Positions 62,164 to 64,000 of a stretch of 64,000 bases of DNA are shown here, piece by piece (the first letter of the stretch is position 1; each line of letters opens with the position of its first letter). This DNA is from an uncultured Clostridia bacterium. GTDB taxonomy: Bacteria; Bacillota; Clostridia; Oscillospirales; Acutalibacteraceae. The DNA lies in assembly GCA_946186665.1 (NCBI GenBank), contig CAMHOE010000001.1, positions 62,001 through 126,000 of the forward strand, written 5' to 3'. The notes below the pieces were generated by a model, which searched no databases, was not told the origin of the DNA, and saw nothing but the letters and a program-made list of their open reading frames with translations. Made by a program: the position numbers and the translations under genes.

Positions 62164-62475
62164 CCCCGCAGGACGACTTAGAACGCATCAACATTTGCGT
62201 TAGCCTTCCGCGTCGTGCTCCTCAGGGAGCACTTTGGCTATTGCGGTACATGTCTATAGTTTTGTTGCAGAATATGTAAATTGTACATTGAAACATGCAG
62301 GCGCATAAAGTTGAATAGGGAAAGAAACTATATGTCCATGGAAAACAGCCGAAACAGCAGCCCCTTTAGGGCTGCGCCGGCGGATGTAGATTAGTGTCTG
62401 TCGGTTTTGCGCCGTCAATCGCGGACAGTGAATGTTCGGTCAGAACATCAGAGTGAACGCAGTGAACGCCAACGC
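62156..62475 (+). repeat. Composite repeat, long copy 1
   Basis: Order: GCGGGTGACCCCGCAGGA, GAACGCATCAAC, GTGCTCCTCAGGGAGCAC, GTCTATAGTTTTG, CATGCAGGCGCATAAAGTTG, ACAGCCGAAACAGCAGCCCC, GGCGGATGTAGA, GCGCCGTCAATCGCGGACAG, CAGAGTGAACGC. Up to about 62525 follow two ~24-nt GGGAGCGCAAG/GGGAGCGCAGG units. A 20-codon reading frame starts at ATG 62332 and stops at 62394. Fills most of the 468-nt gap before the next gene. Confidence 0.88.
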
Positions 62476-62549
62476 GAATTGGGAGCGCAAGCCTTGCGCC
62501 GAATCGGGAGCGCAGGCATTGCACTTAGTATATATTGTTATTTCCTTAG

Positions 62550-62578
62550 TTGTAAAGTTAAAAATTTTATGTTATAAT
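62550..62578 (+). promoter_or_regulatory. Promoter of the DUF3592 gene
   Basis: TTGTAA (62550-62555), 17-nt spacer, TATAAT (62573-62578), 53 nt before the ATG. Confidence 0.65.
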
Positions 62579-62631
62579 AACATCAGATCATAGTTTATGC
62601 TTTATCCAAAAAATTAATGAGGGGGAGACAA

Positions 62632-63606
62632 ATGAAAGGAAATTTCGCAGGTAAGGTAATATCTGTACTTATAATTCTGGCAGGCTTGGGAGCACTTGGA
62701 TTTGGAGGATTTTTTGGTGTGCTTCAGTTCCTTGATAAAATGGATAATGACAGCTTTTTCGATTCTGCCGAAACCATTACCGCAGTTTGTCAGAAGGTAA
62801 GCAGTGAACAGAAGGGTACGGAAACTATTTATAATGCTCATGTGAAATATTCGTTTGATTTCAAGACATATACTCCGGTGCTTGAAGACGTTGAAGGTGC
62901 AGACCTGAAAGAGGGTATGAGCATTTATGTGTACATAGATCCGCAAAAACCGTCGGATTGCAGGTTGCCATATCAGACTTCCTACTACACTATGAACCTC
63001 GTTTTTTATGGCAGTATTGCGCTGGGCGGATTGATATTTTTTATAATAGGTTTAGTTGTAAATCGTAAGTCCTCTAAGCCCGGCGTTGAGGATTATGAAA
63101 GAGCTATCAAGTCATTCAGATCTGTAGAACGTCCGAAATCAAGCTCCAGCAGCTATAATTCCGTATCTCCTTATGGCGGAGACGGCTCCGGCAGCTATAA
63201 CAGATTTGATAATGCAGGCGGCAATTCATCAGGTTATAGTAATTCCGGCAATTCCTTTGGCAGTCCTGCAAATTCTCAGGCAACACAGAGCTTCGGTTCT
63301 TCTCAGGCAAGTCCCTTTGCACCTGAAAGTGACAACAGATTTTCAGGGCAGATATCCGATAACTACGCAGGAACATCATCATCCGCCGCTTCGGATAATC
63401 AGAGCAGCTTCAACCGCTTTGACCATTCCTCAGAAAGTGGTGTACGTAAAGAGGAAACACCGTCAGTTCAGAATGACAGGTATTCCTCTCCGGCTCCTGA
63501 AGCAAATACAGGGACAGTATCGGTGTCTTCTGATAATGACCGTTATAGTCCGGTTGATCAGCCCTTCTCAAATACGGGCTTTGCAGATTCCGACGACGAT
63601 ATGTGA
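62632..63606 (+). CDS. DUF3592-like membrane protein with Ser/Asn-rich tail
   Basis: 324 residues from ATG 62632 after GGGGGAG. Membrane helix VISVLIILAGLGALGFGGFF, an extracytoplasmic beta domain (SAETITAVCQKVSSEQKG, YNAHVKYSFDFKTYTPV, MSIYVYIDPQKPSDCRLP), and a second helix NLVFYGSIALGGLIFFIIGL: the DUF3592 layout. The remaining ~160 residues are low-complexity, rich in S, N, G, Q and ending DSDDDM. Function unknown. The gene is bracketed by two direct copies of the composite repeat. Confidence 0.82.
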   Translation: MKGNFAGKVISVLIILAGLGALGFGGFFGVLQFLDKMDNDSFFDSAETITAVCQKVSSEQKGTETIYNAHVKYSFDFKTYTPVLEDVEGADLKEGMSIYVYIDPQKPSDCRLPYQTSYYTMNLVFYGSIALGGLIFFIIGLVVNRKSSKPGVEDYERAIKSFRSVERPKSSSSSYNSVSPYGGDGSGSYNRFDNAGGNSSGYSNSGNSFGSPANSQATQSFGSSQASPFAPESDNRFSGQISDNYAGTSSSAASDNQSSFNRFDHSSESGVRKEETPSVQNDRYSSPAPEANTGTVSVSSDNDRYSPVDQPFSNTGFADSDDDM

Positions 63607-63637
63607 TATTTCATAAGGCTCCTGCAAAATATTAATC

Positions 63638-63681
63638 AAAGCACTTCCCAGCGTAAAGCTTTTACGTAAGGGAAGTGCTTT
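63638..63681 (+). terminator. Terminator after the DUF3592 gene
   Basis: 12-bp perfect stem AAAGCACTTCCC/GGGAAGTGCTTT (63638-63649 with 63670-63681) with an inner CGTAAA/TTTACG pair. Confidence 0.85.
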
Positions 63682-63726
63682 ATTATTATAATGAATACTG
63701 AAAACTTAAAACTTAAAAATGAATAA

Positions 63727-64000
63727 TGCGGGTGACCCCGCAGGATAACTTAGAACGCATGAACTTCTAATAGACCCGTTCGCGTCTATAGTTTTGTCGT
63801 AAAATATTGCACATGAACATTGTACATTGAAATATGCAGGCGCATGAAGTTGAATAGGGAAAGAGACTATATGTCCGTAGAAAACAGCCGAAACAGCAGC
63901 CCCTTTAGGGCTGTGCCGGCGGATGTAGACGAAATTCTGACAAATCTGCGCCGTCAATTGCGGACAGGAAAAGTTTCGGTCAGAATATCAGAGTGAACGC
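63727..64000 (+). repeat. Composite repeat, long copy 2 (cut by window edge)
   Basis: Same segments as copy 1 in the same order, but ~35 nt including the GTGCTCC hairpin are missing after GTTCGCG (about 63785). A 41-codon frame runs 63871-63996 (SVENSRNSSPFRAVPADVDE onward); the opposite strand is open too, so coding is doubtful. Whether the element ends at GAACGC cannot be seen. Confidence 0.88.

Noticed and set aside
62614..62946. Minus-strand frame covering the start of the DUF3592 gene
   Set aside because: Antisense to a gene with good promoter, ribosome site and membrane topology.
63706..63957. 83-codon minus-strand frame across the second composite repeat
   Set aside because: It lies wholly in repeat DNA, the matching region of the first copy is interrupted, and no ribosome site precedes it.
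1..64000. rRNA, tRNA, tmRNA, riboswitch and T-box elements
   Set aside because: I looked through the longer gene-free stretches for cloverleaf or known leader features and saw none; a covariance-model scan would be decisive.

Overview
The window looks like chromosomal DNA from a low-to-moderate GC, spore-lineage Firmicute of the Ruminococcus/Oscillospiraceae type. The evidence is the spoVB-mazG-hup-rqcP-yabP-yabQ-divIC-yabR order at the left end, strong AAGGAGG ribosome sites, TTGnnn-17-TATAAT promoters, frequent GTG/TTG starts, a cell-surface GH13 amylase with starch-binding and repeat modules, and a Cthe_2159-like lipoprotein. No rRNA, tRNA, CRISPR array or transposase was seen. The genus is inferred from gene content, not from a marker gene.

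Layout. 0-5.3 kb: sporulation/division cluster (SpoVB-type flippase, MazG, HU, RqcP, YabP, YabQ, DivIC, S1 protein). 5.3-10.7 kb: amidohydrolase, ribosome hibernation factor, then ricT and holB and an alanine/glycine symporter on the minus strand. 11-16.5 kb: small membrane protein and a ~1490-residue secreted alpha-amylase ending in seven ~94-residue repeats. 16.7-20.2 kb: XRE regulator, LD-carboxypeptidase/MccF-like peptidase, flavin reductase, tyrosine recombinase. 20.5-25 kb: TetR-controlled redox operon (two aldo-keto reductases, iron alcohol dehydrogenase, flavodoxin lipoprotein). 25.2-31.1 kb: two small proteins, then a surface module (Cthe_2159-like lipoprotein, GERPARP-repeat secreted protein, OmpR-type response regulator, histidine kinase). 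31.2-35 kb: pyrK-pyrD, phosphatase, ruvX, VanZ-like protein. 35.2-44.7 kb: laccase-domain protein, MscL with a zinc ribbon, dCMP deaminase, a DUF5685/DnaJ/membrane trio, a large SH3-Big2-lysozyme, S1 protein. 45.3-53.8 kb: complete arginine branch argG-H-C-J-B-D-F, with an ARG box at the argG promoter. 54-59.3 kb: DnaD, DnaI-like loader, DegV, RNase R. 59.4-64 kb: acylphosphatase, LtrA-like protein, a solitary SpoVAD, a DUF3592 protein and composite intergenic repeats.

How the genes work together. The seven arg genes convert glutamate to arginine through the recycling acetyl-ornithine route (ArgJ), and the ARG box suggests ArgR feedback. dnaD and dnaI form a primosome-loading pair. pyrK and pyrD encode the two subunits of a class 1B dihydroorotate dehydrogenase. 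The 26-31 kb module is probably a regulated surface-attachment system: 11-bp-phased TTCC repeats next to the lipoprotein -10 box look like a binding site for the OmpR-family regulator encoded 2.7 kb downstream.

The most unusual material is non-coding or architectural: a ~70-nt palindromic element in five copies, a ~300-nt composite repeat in two long and several partial copies (one overlapping the spoVAD stop codon), the phased TTCC promoter, and a GH24 lysozyme apparently interrupted by an SH3 domain. I saw no convincing new defence or mobile system.
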